Position numbers and translations under genes: made by a program. Shown here piece by piece: positions 12,680 through 19,399 of a DNA stretch of 19,399 bases (its first letter is position 1; each line of letters opens with the position of its first letter). The notes below the pieces were generated by a model. It was not told the DNA's origin, made no database searches, and saw only the letters and a program-made list of their open reading frames with translations. The stretch comes from Thermoplasmata archaeon (GTDB taxonomy: Archaea > Thermoplasmatota > Thermoplasmata > Halarchaeoplasmatales > Halarchaeoplasmataceae), in assembly GCA_019594305.1 (NCBI GenBank), contig JAFDTZ010000031.1, positions 1 to 19,399 of the forward strand, given 5' to 3'.

Positions 12680-14719
12680 TCATCGATGTATCTTAACGTG
12701 TGTATGTGGTACCTTTTTATGTTCCTTTCCTTTACCCTTGTATAGGTAAAGAAGAACCAGTGCAAGTGGTATGAGGAGCAAAAGAACCCAGTATTCACGA
12801 TGTGCGTGATCCTGAATAGTGAAAGAGACCACATTTCTCGATGCGAAGTCCCTACCCTCGATGCCCTCGGAATTAAGCTCCAACCTGTACTCCCCGGGTT
12901 CCAGGTCGTGAACGATGAAAACGATTACGGATGAATGGCGGGAGTATATGTTTCGGGTTACCTCCACCCTTTCACCGTTCCTGTACAGTGTAAAGGCAAG
13001 CTGCATGTGCCCAAAGGCCACGTAACCGTTAAATCTTATGGTAACGAAGGTGAAATCGTCCAGATGCTCCACATCAACACCAAGTATCTCGGGGAACACC
13101 TCGAATTCTCGGCTGTCCGCGTAAAATATTACTTCCTCCCAGTCGTACATCTCCAACCTGAACCTGAAGTTGGACGACATTTCGTAAGGTATCATCACAT
13201 TCGTATAGTTTACTTCGACATCCAGATCTCGATAATCTCTCCATGCTTCCCCATCTACTGAATACAACAACCTGAATTGCTGCGTTCCGGGCACCCATGT
13301 GGGAACCTCCCAACTTATATTGACCGTGTCCCGGCTGTGAAAGGAATTATTTCCAGGGGAAACCTTCAGGGATAGAGGATTCTCGGCTAGTATTGTGAAG
13401 GTAGGCGAGTGCGCCCATGATGTAGCCCCGTGGGAATCGGTACAACTAACATTGAGTATGGCATCACCCGCTGGTATGCCTTCCACCTTCCATGGGTGTT
13501 CGCCGGAATTTCTTATCGATTGTGCGACCACCTTCCAGCTCCCCCCTTGGTCGGAGGTCACAGAGATGGTGATAGGTCTCGCAGGTAAAGGCTCATCATC
13601 GACAGCTTCCCAGAGTATATTGTATACATGATTTTTTACTACATACGAGCCATCGTATGGACGCAATATAGTTACCTCCGGAGGAAAATTATCGTGAATT
13701 TTGAACGTCGCTGAATGTGCGTATCCTTCATACCCGCTTATGCTCCTGCAGGACACGTTAACCAATGCATTAATTGGGTAATCTACCAGCGGTCTTTTCT
13801 CGACCGACCAATTGTAGGTGCCGATGTTATCAATATCAGAGACTATCTCGATCCAGGTCTGGCCTCCGTCTGCGCTGTAGCTCAGGTTCACAGGATTTTC
13901 GTCAAGGACCGCTACACCGACCGTCCACTTGATTTCAAGATGTTCGCCGGTCTTAACTATCGCGTCTTTTGTAGGAGTAAAGACGGTTATATCCGGAGGT
14001 CCTTCTTCCACCTGGAAGCTCACTGTCATATCGATCCATAATATATTTCCCGGTGAACTGGCATCGAGTATACCTCCTACGATGTTCCAGCTGTAATTAG
14101 TACCCGGCGGCAATCTACCAATCGGAGTAAAAGCCAAATTGTAGTTATCATCTATCTTGGTTGTTTGAAATGTTCCTTCAATGATTGAAATACCGTGTAA
14201 CAAAGTGAAATTAGAAATTACGTCTTCCACTCTCACTTCCTGATCGAAAACAAGCCGGACCTTATCTGTGGACGGTATGACTGAATCGTCGGCAGGATAA
14301 TATTCCATAAGAACAGGGGCGGACGAATCGATTTTAATACTTACTATATCAAATGAGCGCATCTCACCACTTTCAGCCTTGATTATCATCCATACATTAT
14401 CAGAATCGATGGTAGGTGGACTCCAACTATAATTGACCACATCACCGGTGAGTTGAGCGATAGGGTAGGGACCCATACCATCATAGACATACTCGAGGAA
14501 TAAATCGATTTCCGTAGGATCGACATGAGATGGGATTGTCAGATTCCAGGTTATATTCTGTGCGCTTCCCCCGGTCCAGGACACACCATCGGACGGTTTA
14601 TCAAAAGAGATCATGAATTCTTCTTGTCCTTGCGTTGGAGCGATAAAAGGAATAATTGTAGATAGTAACAGGAGGGATAGAACTATCAAAGAAACTTTAT
14701 TTCTCTTGTTCATGTTCAT
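12680..14719 (-). CDS. Secreted, membrane-anchored multi-Ig-like domain protein
   Basis: 679 residues. Signal peptide about 1-31 (KRNKVSLIVLSLLLLST... to TQGQ). Then about six beta-sandwich domains: a first Ig-like unit (35-131); an SbsA/Big_5-type domain (133-237; PADDSVIPSTDKVRLVFDQEV); two related units (243-341 and 347-443) with ITWxV..., YSADGGQTW / TSDQGGSW, and LVNVSCRS / ILNVSCTD; a fourth unit (448-541); and a C-terminal domain (about 545-634). REYWVLLLLIPLALVLLYLYKGKGK (641-665) is a membrane segment with an aromatic start and basic stop, like the anchors of the PQQ and beta-helix proteins. No enzymatic motif is seen; a cell-surface structural or binding role is inferred. Met1 and Met3 are alternative starts and neither has a Shine-Dalgarno sequence. 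It shares a divergent promoter region with uL3. Confidence 0.8.
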   Translation of the reverse strand: MNMNKRNKVSLIVLSLLLLSTIIPFIAPTQGQEEFMISFDKPSDGVSWTGGSAQNITWNLTIPSHVDPTEIDLFLEYVYDGMGPYPIAQLTGDVVNYSWSPPTIDSDNVWMIIKAESGEMRSFDIVSIKIDSSAPVLMEYYPADDSVIPSTDKVRLVFDQEVRVEDVISNFTLLHGISIIEGTFQTTKIDDNYNLAFTPIGRLPPGTNYSWNIVGGILDASSPGNILWIDMTVSFQVEEGPPDITVFTPTKDAIVKTGEHLEIKWTVGVAVLDENPVNLSYSADGGQTWIEIVSDIDNIGTYNWSVEKRPLVDYPINALVNVSCRSISGYEGYAHSATFKIHDNFPPEVTILRPYDGSYVVKNHVYNILWEAVDDEPLPARPITISVTSDQGGSWKVVAQSIRNSGEHPWKVEGIPAGDAILNVSCTDSHGATSWAHSPTFTILAENPLSLKVSPGNNSFHSRDTVNISWEVPTWVPGTQQFRLLYSVDGEAWRDYRDLDVEVNYTNVMIPYEMSSNFRFRLEMYDWEEVIFYADSREFEVFPEILGVDVEHLDDFTFVTIRFNGYVAFGHMQLAFTLYRNGERVEVTRNIYSRHSSVIVFIVHDLEPGEYRLELNSEGIEGRDFASRNVVSFTIQDHAHREYWVLLLLIPLALVLLYLYKGKGKEHKKVPHTHVKIHR

Positions 14720-14787
14720 GATGAATAATCGTAATAGGAATTAGTTAATCTTTTTGGTCGATTCGGTCATATTGTGAAACCGTTAGC

Positions 14788-14797
14788 TTTATATAAA
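14788..14797. promoter_or_regulatory. Symmetric TATA box between the Ig-like gene and the S10 operon
   Basis: TTTATATAAA is a perfect palindrome and the only good TATA box in the 224-bp divergent gap. Rightward it predicts a start near 14819 and a ~125-nt leader for uL3. Leftward it predicts a start near 14766 and a ~47-nt leader for the Ig-like gene. The sequence before it in the rightward sense (GTTAGC) fits a typical archaeal promoter better, so the ribosomal operon is the surer client. Confidence 0.6.
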
Positions 14798-14818
14798 ACA
14801 GCCTTTTAATGAGGTGTT

Positions 14819-14943
14819 ACCTCACCTAGAGACCAGACGTTAAGGGCAATCGGAGACGAACCCTGCGTAAAGCGTCACGGTCCAAGGAAGAAATGATGGA
14901 ACTGTTCCCGTCTTTCGATTTCGAGTGAATTAGAGGTGTCACT
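14819..14943 (+). promoter_or_regulatory. Structured 5' leader of the S10 ribosomal operon
   Basis: The predicted leader contains a three-part nested stem: GACC (14831-14834) with GGTC (14879-14882), GACG (14836-14839) with CGTC (14873-14876), and AGGG (14843-14846) with CCCT (14861-14864). It begins with ACCTCACCT (14819-14827), complementary to the uL3 ribosome-binding site GAGGTG (14933-14938). It also holds a tiny ATG frame (14893-14928). Ribosomal protein operons are often autoregulated through such leaders; here this is inference from the fold. Confidence 0.45.
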
Positions 14944-15942
14944 ATGCCAGAAAAACATCACCCACGTAGAGGATCAATGGGGTATTCTCCCCGTAAACGA
15001 GCTCAAGGTATGACTCCCAAGATACGAGCATGGGCGGACATAGAAGAAGGACCTAAACTACAGGGGTTCCCCGGATTCAAAGCCGGTATGACCCATGGTT
15101 TCGTAGTAGATTACAGACCCACCAGCACTACATCGGGACAAGAGATTCGTGTCCCTATCACAGTTGTGGAAGTTCCGCCCGTAACCGTATGCGGACTAAG
15201 ATTTTACACTGAAACACATGATGGTTTTAAAACCATGGGGGAAGTATGGTCCAAAAATGTAAACCCGTTATTGAAGAAAAGGTTGCCACTACCGAAGAGT
15301 TTTGACACGGATAAGATGTGGAAAAAAATCGATATAGAAAAGGTGGACGAAATAAGGTCGATCGTGCACACCCACCCTGAGAAAGTGAGCGGTGTTCCTA
15401 CCAAAAAGCCCGATATAATGGAGATAAGGATCGGCGGCGGTACTATACAGGAAAGGATAGATAAGGGAAAAGAGATACTGGGGAAGGAATTAAATTATAA
15501 CGATTTTGCACAAGAGGGTGACATGATAGATGTGTCGGGAATCACGAAGGGTAAAGGCACCCAAGGACATGTAAAGAGATGGGGGGTAAAGATACTCGAT
15601 CACAAGAACAGTAAATCCAGAAGAAATATCGGTACTACCGGTGTCTTCATCCCGGGATACATCCGTCCCACCGTACCCCAAGCGGGGCAAACGGGTTTTC
15701 ATCAAAGAACAGAATACAACAAGCGTGTGCTCAAGATAGGAACAAAAGGCGAAGAAGTTACACCAAAGGGCGGATTTGTTAACTACGGAATAGTTAATAA
15801 TCCATACGTACTTTTACACGGCTCCGTACCTGGTACGATTAAGCGAACGATATTTATGAAAGACCCGTTACGCAAAGTAGGCGTGGAAGTGAAAGAGCCG
15901 AAGATGACATACATCTCAACCGAGTCAAAGCAGGGGGTGTGA
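14944..15942 (+). CDS. rpl3: Large ribosomal subunit protein uL3
   Basis: 332 residues, normal for archaeal uL3. It opens with the archaeal/eukaryal signature HHPRRGSMGYSPRKRA, and the core has GKGTQGHVKRWGVK (203-216), AGQTGFHQRTEYNKRVLKIG (247-266) and LHGSVPGTIKR (291-301). uL3 is an early assembly protein of the 50S subunit whose loop reaches the peptidyl-transferase centre. That central loop here reads GVFIPGYIRPTVPQ, where homologues more often have a tryptophan-containing P-W-x-P...W stretch. Ribosome-binding site GAGGTG five bases before the ATG. First gene of the operon. Confidence 0.97.
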   Translation: MPEKHHPRRGSMGYSPRKRAQGMTPKIRAWADIEEGPKLQGFPGFKAGMTHGFVVDYRPTSTTSGQEIRVPITVVEVPPVTVCGLRFYTETHDGFKTMGEVWSKNVNPLLKKRLPLPKSFDTDKMWKKIDIEKVDEIRSIVHTHPEKVSGVPTKKPDIMEIRIGGGTIQERIDKGKEILGKELNYNDFAQEGDMIDVSGITKGKGTQGHVKRWGVKILDHKNSKSRRNIGTTGVFIPGYIRPTVPQAGQTGFHQRTEYNKRVLKIGTKGEEVTPKGGFVNYGIVNNPYVLLHGSVPGTIKRTIFMKDPLRKVGVEVKEPKMTYISTESKQGV

Positions 15943-15945
15943 TGA

Positions 15946-16710
15946 ATGGAAAGAAGTATATTAAGTACGGAAGGTAAAAAGAAGGGAAAGCTCAAACTCC
16001 CGACACAATTTTCAATGGATATTCGCCCTGACATCATACACCGTGCCGTCACATCCATGCAGGCTAATCGTAGACAGCCTTACGGACCTGCCCGGCGGGC
16101 AGGGATGCGGCATGCGGTAGATAACCCCGGTAAAGGTAGGGGGATAGCAAGGGTACAGAGACTCACTCAATACGGAAACACCGCTGCCGAATCACCAAAC
16201 AACGTAGGGGGTAGAAGAGCACATCCTCCCAGCCCGGAAAAGATACTGGGCAAGAAGATGAATAGAAAGGAGAAGAGGATTGCGAGGAATTCCGCCCTCG
16301 CGGCAACGGCGGATGAATCATTGGTGAGGGATAGAGGTCACTCGTTTGATGACGGCGTGAGTCCACCTTTAATCGTGGATAAAAACATCGAGGATGTAGA
16401 AAAAACTTCAGAGGCTGTAAATATTTTTAGAAACTTAGGTATTTACCCTGATATCGAGAGAGTGATAAATGGTAAAAAAGTGAGGGCGGGAAAAGGTAAG
16501 ATGAGAAACAGACGCAAACGTACACCCGTAGGACCCCTAGTGGTTCTTCCCGCAGGCAGCAAAGGAGCAAACGCATTCTCTAACATACCAGGGGTGGATG
16601 TAAAGACACCGACAAGCGTAACGGTGGAGGACCTTGCCCCTGGTGGAGATCTAGGACGACTAGTTGTGTTCAGCGTCAAGGCGTTAAATGAAACAAAGGA
16701 GTGGTCATAA
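15946..16710 (+). CDS. rpl4: Large ribosomal subunit protein uL4 (archaeal L4)
   Basis: 254 residues, the usual archaeal length. Typical blocks: RQPYGPARRAGMRHAVDNPGKGRGIARVQRL in the exit-tunnel loop (about 43-73), GGRRAHPP (89-96), a basic KKMNRKEKRIARNSALAATA stretch, and GKMRNRRKRTPVGPLVV near 195-210. uL4 lines the peptide exit tunnel of the 50S subunit. It starts three bases after the uL3 stop, with GGGGGTG six bases before its ATG, and overlaps the uL23 start by one base. Translational coupling is likely. Confidence 0.97.
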   Translation: MERSILSTEGKKKGKLKLPTQFSMDIRPDIIHRAVTSMQANRRQPYGPARRAGMRHAVDNPGKGRGIARVQRLTQYGNTAAESPNNVGGRRAHPPSPEKILGKKMNRKEKRIARNSALAATADESLVRDRGHSFDDGVSPPLIVDKNIEDVEKTSEAVNIFRNLGIYPDIERVINGKKVRAGKGKMRNRRKRTPVGPLVVLPAGSKGANAFSNIPGVDVKTPTSVTVEDLAPGGDLGRLVVFSVKALNETKEWS

Positions 16711-16979
16711 TGAAAGAATACGATTCACCGCACAAGATTATACTTTATCCATTCGTTACAGAGAAGACGATGAACTATATGGAAAAAGAGAACAAACTCG
16801 AATTTATCGTTGACCTTAAATCCAACAAAATACAGATAGCAGAGGCTATAGAAGAGTTATTTGATGCTAAGGTCGAAAGCGTTAACACACGTATCGATAA
16901 AAACGGAAAAAGAGCAACCGTAAAGTTTTCGAGCGAGTATTCGGCCGAAGAGATTGGCATGAGGATAGGGGTGTTCTAA
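16710..16979 (+). CDS. rpl23: Large ribosomal subunit protein uL23
   Basis: 89 residues from the ATG at 16710, which overlaps the uL4 stop as TAATG with GGAG eight bases before it. An in-frame GTG at 16701 would add three residues but lacks the conserved pattern and sits inside uL4, so the ATG is preferred. PFVTEKTMNYMEKENKLEFIVD and the basic strand DAKVESVNTRIDKNGKRATV are the family signatures. uL23 lies at the tunnel exit and docks signal recognition particle and translocon. Confidence 0.95.
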   Translation: MKEYDSPHKIILYPFVTEKTMNYMEKENKLEFIVDLKSNKIQIAEAIEELFDAKVESVNTRIDKNGKRATVKFSSEYSAEEIGMRIGVF

Positions 16980-17714
16980 ATGGGTAAAAGGATCATACCT
17001 CAGAGGAGAGGAAAAGGTTCTCAAACATATCGTTCTCCGAGCCATCGTCATCTTGCAGAGCCAAGATATCCCCGAAGTCAGGAAACAACAGGGATAGTCA
17101 GAGAACTACATCACTCTCCGGGACATACCGCCCCTCTAGCGGAAGTTGCATTCGACAATGGAGAAACAACCTTTTTATTGGCCCACCATAGCATGTTCAA
17201 AGGAGGAAAAATTGAGTTAGGTCATAAGTCTAAGATAAAGAACGGTAACATTTTACCACTAAAAAGCATACCCGTAGGGTATTTCGTTCACAACATAGAA
17301 TTAGAACCCCTGGACGGAGGAAAACTGGTTAGATCCGCCGGGACTTATGCTACGGTAATTTCCCATGGTAAGGGAAAGACTACTATCAAATTACCATCCG
17401 GTAAGTTCAAAAATGTTGACAGCCGCAGCAGGGCGACCATAGGCATAGTCGCCGGCGGGGGTCACAAAGATAAACCCTTTGTGAAGGCAGGTAAGAAATT
17501 CCATACATACCGGAGTAGGGCAAAGAGGCCGAAGAAAGTGAGGGGGATTGCCATGAATGCAGTGAATCACCCCCACGGTGGAGGAGATCACCAGCATGTA
17601 GGCGTACCTTCCACAGTATCTGCAAACGCACCGCCTGGTAGAAAGGTAGGTAGGTTATCTTCAAAACGTACTAAGAAGAAGAAAAAGAAAGAGTTGAAGG
17701 AGCGAAAGAGGTAA
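16980..17714 (+). CDS. rpl2: Large ribosomal subunit protein uL2
   Basis: 244 residues, matching archaeal uL2. Clear landmarks: MGKRIIPQRRGKGS at the start, an OB-fold/SH3 core (HHSPGHTAPLAEV, VPVGYFVHNIE-like IPVGYFVHNIE), and the C-terminal MNAVNHPHGGGDHQHVG (about 191-207) that contains the histidine region important for peptidyl-transferase-centre assembly. It ends in a strongly basic tail, TKKKKKKELKERKR. It starts immediately after the uL23 stop, with GGGGTG upstream in uL23. Confidence 0.97.
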   Translation: MGKRIIPQRRGKGSQTYRSPSHRHLAEPRYPRSQETTGIVRELHHSPGHTAPLAEVAFDNGETTFLLAHHSMFKGGKIELGHKSKIKNGNILPLKSIPVGYFVHNIELEPLDGGKLVRSAGTYATVISHGKGKTTIKLPSGKFKNVDSRSRATIGIVAGGGHKDKPFVKAGKKFHTYRSRAKRPKKVRGIAMNAVNHPHGGGDHQHVGVPSTVSANAPPGRKVGRLSSKRTKKKKKKELKERKR

Positions 17715-17719
17715 TTTTT

Positions 17720-18136
17720 ATGGCGAAAAAGAAGAGAAGGATTCAAGCCCGGAGAAAAAAAGAGTTCCGTTACAGGGGACGAACATTAGAAGAGTTGAAA
17801 GCCATGTCCCTCAACGAATTAATAGAGGTTTTACCATCACGAGCAAGGCGTTCACTTAAAAGAGGATTGAACGAAGAGGAGAAAACATTATTGAAAAGCA
17901 TAGAGACGCGGGAAAAGGATGTGTACAGAACGCACCGCCGGGAGATGGTGATACTACCACAGTTTGTTGGAAAAACCATAGCTGTTCATAACGGGAAAGA
18001 GTTTAAAAAAGTGAAGATAGAGCCCGAGATGATAGGACATTATCTCGGAGAGTTTGCTTTAACAAGAAAACGTGTCGAACATTCAGGCCCCGGTGTAGGT
18101 GCGACTCGTTCGTCAAAATATATTCCGCTTAAATGA
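17720..18136 (+). CDS. rps19: Small ribosomal subunit protein uS19
   Basis: 138 residues, archaeal length with the N-terminal extension absent from bacteria (KKRRIQARRKKEFRYRGRTLEEL). Core motifs are THRREMVILPQFVGKTIAVHNGKEF (about 75-99) and HYLGEFALTRKRVEHSGPGVGATRSS (107-132). uS19 sits in the head of the 30S subunit. GAGGT lies seven bases before the ATG, overlapping the uL2 stop region; five bases separate the genes. Confidence 0.97.
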   Translation: MAKKKRRIQARRKKEFRYRGRTLEELKAMSLNELIEVLPSRARRSLKRGLNEEEKTLLKSIETREKDVYRTHRREMVILPQFVGKTIAVHNGKEFKKVKIEPEMIGHYLGEFALTRKRVEHSGPGVGATRSSKYIPLK

Positions 18137-18147
18137 GGTGCAGATAG

Positions 18148-18597
18148 ATGGGATATACTATGGATCCGGACACAAAAACAACGGCGAAGGTATATGGGAA
18201 GGAACTTCGTATCTCTCCCAAGAAATCTTATGAAGTATGCAATATGATAAGGGGCAAAGATGTAGATACCGCTTTAAACATACTTGATGATATAGTAGAG
18301 AAGAAGAGAGCTGTTCCTTACAGGAGACACAAGAAACAGGCTGCGCACAATAAAGGTGTCGGATCGGGAGGATATCCTGTTAAAGCCGCAAAGATCATCA
18401 AAGAGACAATAGAAGAAGCCCGGAGTAACGCTGAAGATAAGGGGTTGGATTCCGAGAATATGAGAATACTTAGTATCGCAGCCCACATAGGGCGTCCGAC
18501 AAAGGGAAATAGACCTCGTGCGCAGGGAAGAAGCACACCCTTCCACAGAAAGACAACCAACCTGGAAGTAATACTCCAGGAGAAGGAGGATATCTGA
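18148..18597 (+). CDS. rpl22: Large ribosomal subunit protein uL22
   Basis: 149 residues. It has the archaeal/eukaryal pattern LRISPKKSYEVCNMIRGKDVDTALNILDDIVEKKRAVPYRRHKKQAAHNKG, where bacteria are shorter. The beta-hairpin end, IGRPTKGNRPRAQGRSTPFHRKTTNLEVIL, reaches into the exit tunnel. GAGGTG lies seven bases before the ATG. The stop overlaps the uS3 start by one base (TGATG). Confidence 0.96.
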   Translation: MGYTMDPDTKTTAKVYGKELRISPKKSYEVCNMIRGKDVDTALNILDDIVEKKRAVPYRRHKKQAAHNKGVGSGGYPVKAAKIIKETIEEARSNAEDKGLDSENMRILSIAAHIGRPTKGNRPRAQGRSTPFHRKTTNLEVILQEKEDI

Positions 18598-19399
18598 TGG
18601 CGAAAGAAAAGACCTTTGTTACGGATAAACTCAAACGTGTCATGTTAAAGGAGTTTTTGAAAGATGAAACATCTAGGGCCGGTTTTGGAGGATGCGATGT
18701 ATCACGTACACCAATGGGCACCCGTATCACTTTACATATAGAAAGACCCGCTCTTGTTATCGGTCGTAAAGGAAGGTCAATTAGGGACCTCACCGCCCAG
18801 GTGAAGGAAAAGTTTAACTTTGACAATCCGCAGATAGAGGTTCAGGAAGTGTCTATACCGGAACTCAACCCCCAGATAATGGCAGAGAAGCTCGCAAATT
18901 CATTGGAGAGGGGATGGCATTTTAGAAGGGCCGGTCACTCCACCGTTAGGAGAATTTTAGATGCTGGAGCTAGAGGGTGTCAGATTGTATTATCCGGGAA
19001 GATAACTGGACCTCGCCACAGGGAAGAAAAATTCATGGCCGGGCATATAAAACATTGCGGGGAATCGGAAAAAAGATGGATGAAGAAGGGGTTTGCCTTC
19101 GCAAAGATGAAATTGGGTGTTATAGGTGTTACTGTAAATATAATGGACCCCAATGCAAAACTCCCCGACGAGATAGTTGTTAAATCGATAGAGGAACCCA
19201 AGGCCGAAGAAAAGCCAAAGACCGAAAAGAAGGCTAAGAAGGAAAAGGTCGAAGAAAAACCTGCGGCCGAAGAAAAGCCAAAGACCGAAAAGAAGGCTAA
19301 GAAGGAAAAGGTCGAAGAAAAACCTGCGGCCGAAGAAAAGCCAAAGACCGAAAAGAAGGCTAAGAAGGAAAAGGTCGAAGAAAAACCTGCGGCCGAAGA
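18597..19399 (+). CDS. rps3: Small ribosomal subunit protein uS3 (3' end outside window)
   Basis: ATG overlaps the uL22 stop (TGATG), with GGAGG seven bases upstream. 267 complete codons are visible and no stop is reached. The N-terminal type II KH domain has the GRKG loop at 56-59 (PALVIGRKGRSIRDL). The C-terminal core has RRAGHSTVRRILDAGARGCQIVLSGKI (110-136) and MKLGVIGVTVNIMDP (171-185). uS3 lines the mRNA entry of the 30S subunit. From residue ~202 the protein is a lysine/glutamate-rich tail of a 21-residue unit, AEEKPKTEKKAKKEKVEEKP+A, repeated exactly three times plus the start of a fourth. Archaeal uS3 proteins often have charged tails, but exact DNA-level repetition is unusual. Confidence 0.95.
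   Translation, partial: MAKEKTFVTDKLKRVMLKEFLKDETSRAGFGGCDVSRTPMGTRITLHIERPALVIGRKGRSIRDLTAQVKEKFNFDNPQIEVQEVSIPELNPQIMAEKLANSLERGWHFRRAGHSTVRRILDAGARGCQIVLSGKITGPRHREEKFMAGHIKHCGESEKRWMKKGFAFAKMKLGVIGVTVNIMDPNAKLPDEIVVKSIEEPKAEEKPKTEKKAKKEKVEEKPAAEEKPKTEKKAKKEKVEEKPAAEEKPKTEKKAKKEKVEEKPAAE
19203..19399 (+). repeat. 63-bp perfect tandem repeat in the rpsC tail
   Basis: Units begin at 19203, 19266, 19329 and 19392 (the last cut by the window edge). The three full units are identical base for base. The period is 21 codons, so copy-number changes keep the reading frame. Identity at synonymous positions shows recent expansion or a homogenising process, or an assembly artefact. Confidence 0.9.

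Noticed and set aside
16701..16712. GTG start for uL23 three codons upstream
   Set aside because: The ATG at 16710 has a better-placed GGAG and the TAATG overlap used elsewhere in this operon.

Overview
The window is archaeal. Evidence: an archaeal-order S10 ribosomal operon (uL3-uL4-uL23-uL2-uS19-uL22-uS3), a RadB recombinase homologue, a tRNA-Leu without an encoded CCA end, TATA boxes at archaeal spacing, and large secreted proteins built from PQQ-type blades, NosD-type beta-helix coils and Ig-like domains. RadB and this style of surface protein point to a euryarchaeal lineage; Thermoplasmatota is my best guess, but that is inference only.

Layout. 1-250: the 3' end of an IS200/IS605-type transposase, with a strong hairpin at 267-328 that looks like the element's right end. 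331-593: consecutive small hairpins and a tRNA-like 3' fragment (497-520). 589-10345 (minus): three large secreted-protein genes, transcribed in the order Kp43-like subtilase, NosD-like beta-helix protein, eight-bladed PQQ-propeller protein. 10346-11190: subtilase promoter region with repeated ATGCAAATATT boxes, tRNA-Leu(UAA) on the minus strand, and a dense array of small hairpins. 11191-12669 (plus): radB and a class I SAM methyltransferase. 12680-14719 (minus): a fourth secreted, membrane-anchored Ig-like protein, convergent with the methyltransferase and divergent from the ribosomal operon. 14788-14943: one symmetric TATA box and a structured leader. 14944-19399 (plus): seven tightly packed ribosomal protein genes; the last, rpsC, carries an exact 63-bp tandem repeat that runs off the window.

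How it fits together. The right third is conserved housekeeping DNA. The left half looks like accessory cell-surface DNA. Three of the four secreted proteins share an aromatic C-terminal motif (SYWW or EYW) followed by a hydrophobic segment. The subtilase and the PQQ protein share a C-terminal Ig-like module. The block of three surface genes lies between the intact tRNA-Leu and a same-orientation copy of that tRNA's 3' end, the geometry expected of a tRNA-targeted island, although no integrase is visible. The most unusual signals are this flanking repeat, a 42-bp hairpin family with compensatory changes next to both tRNA sites, the structured S10 leader, and the rpsC minisatellite.
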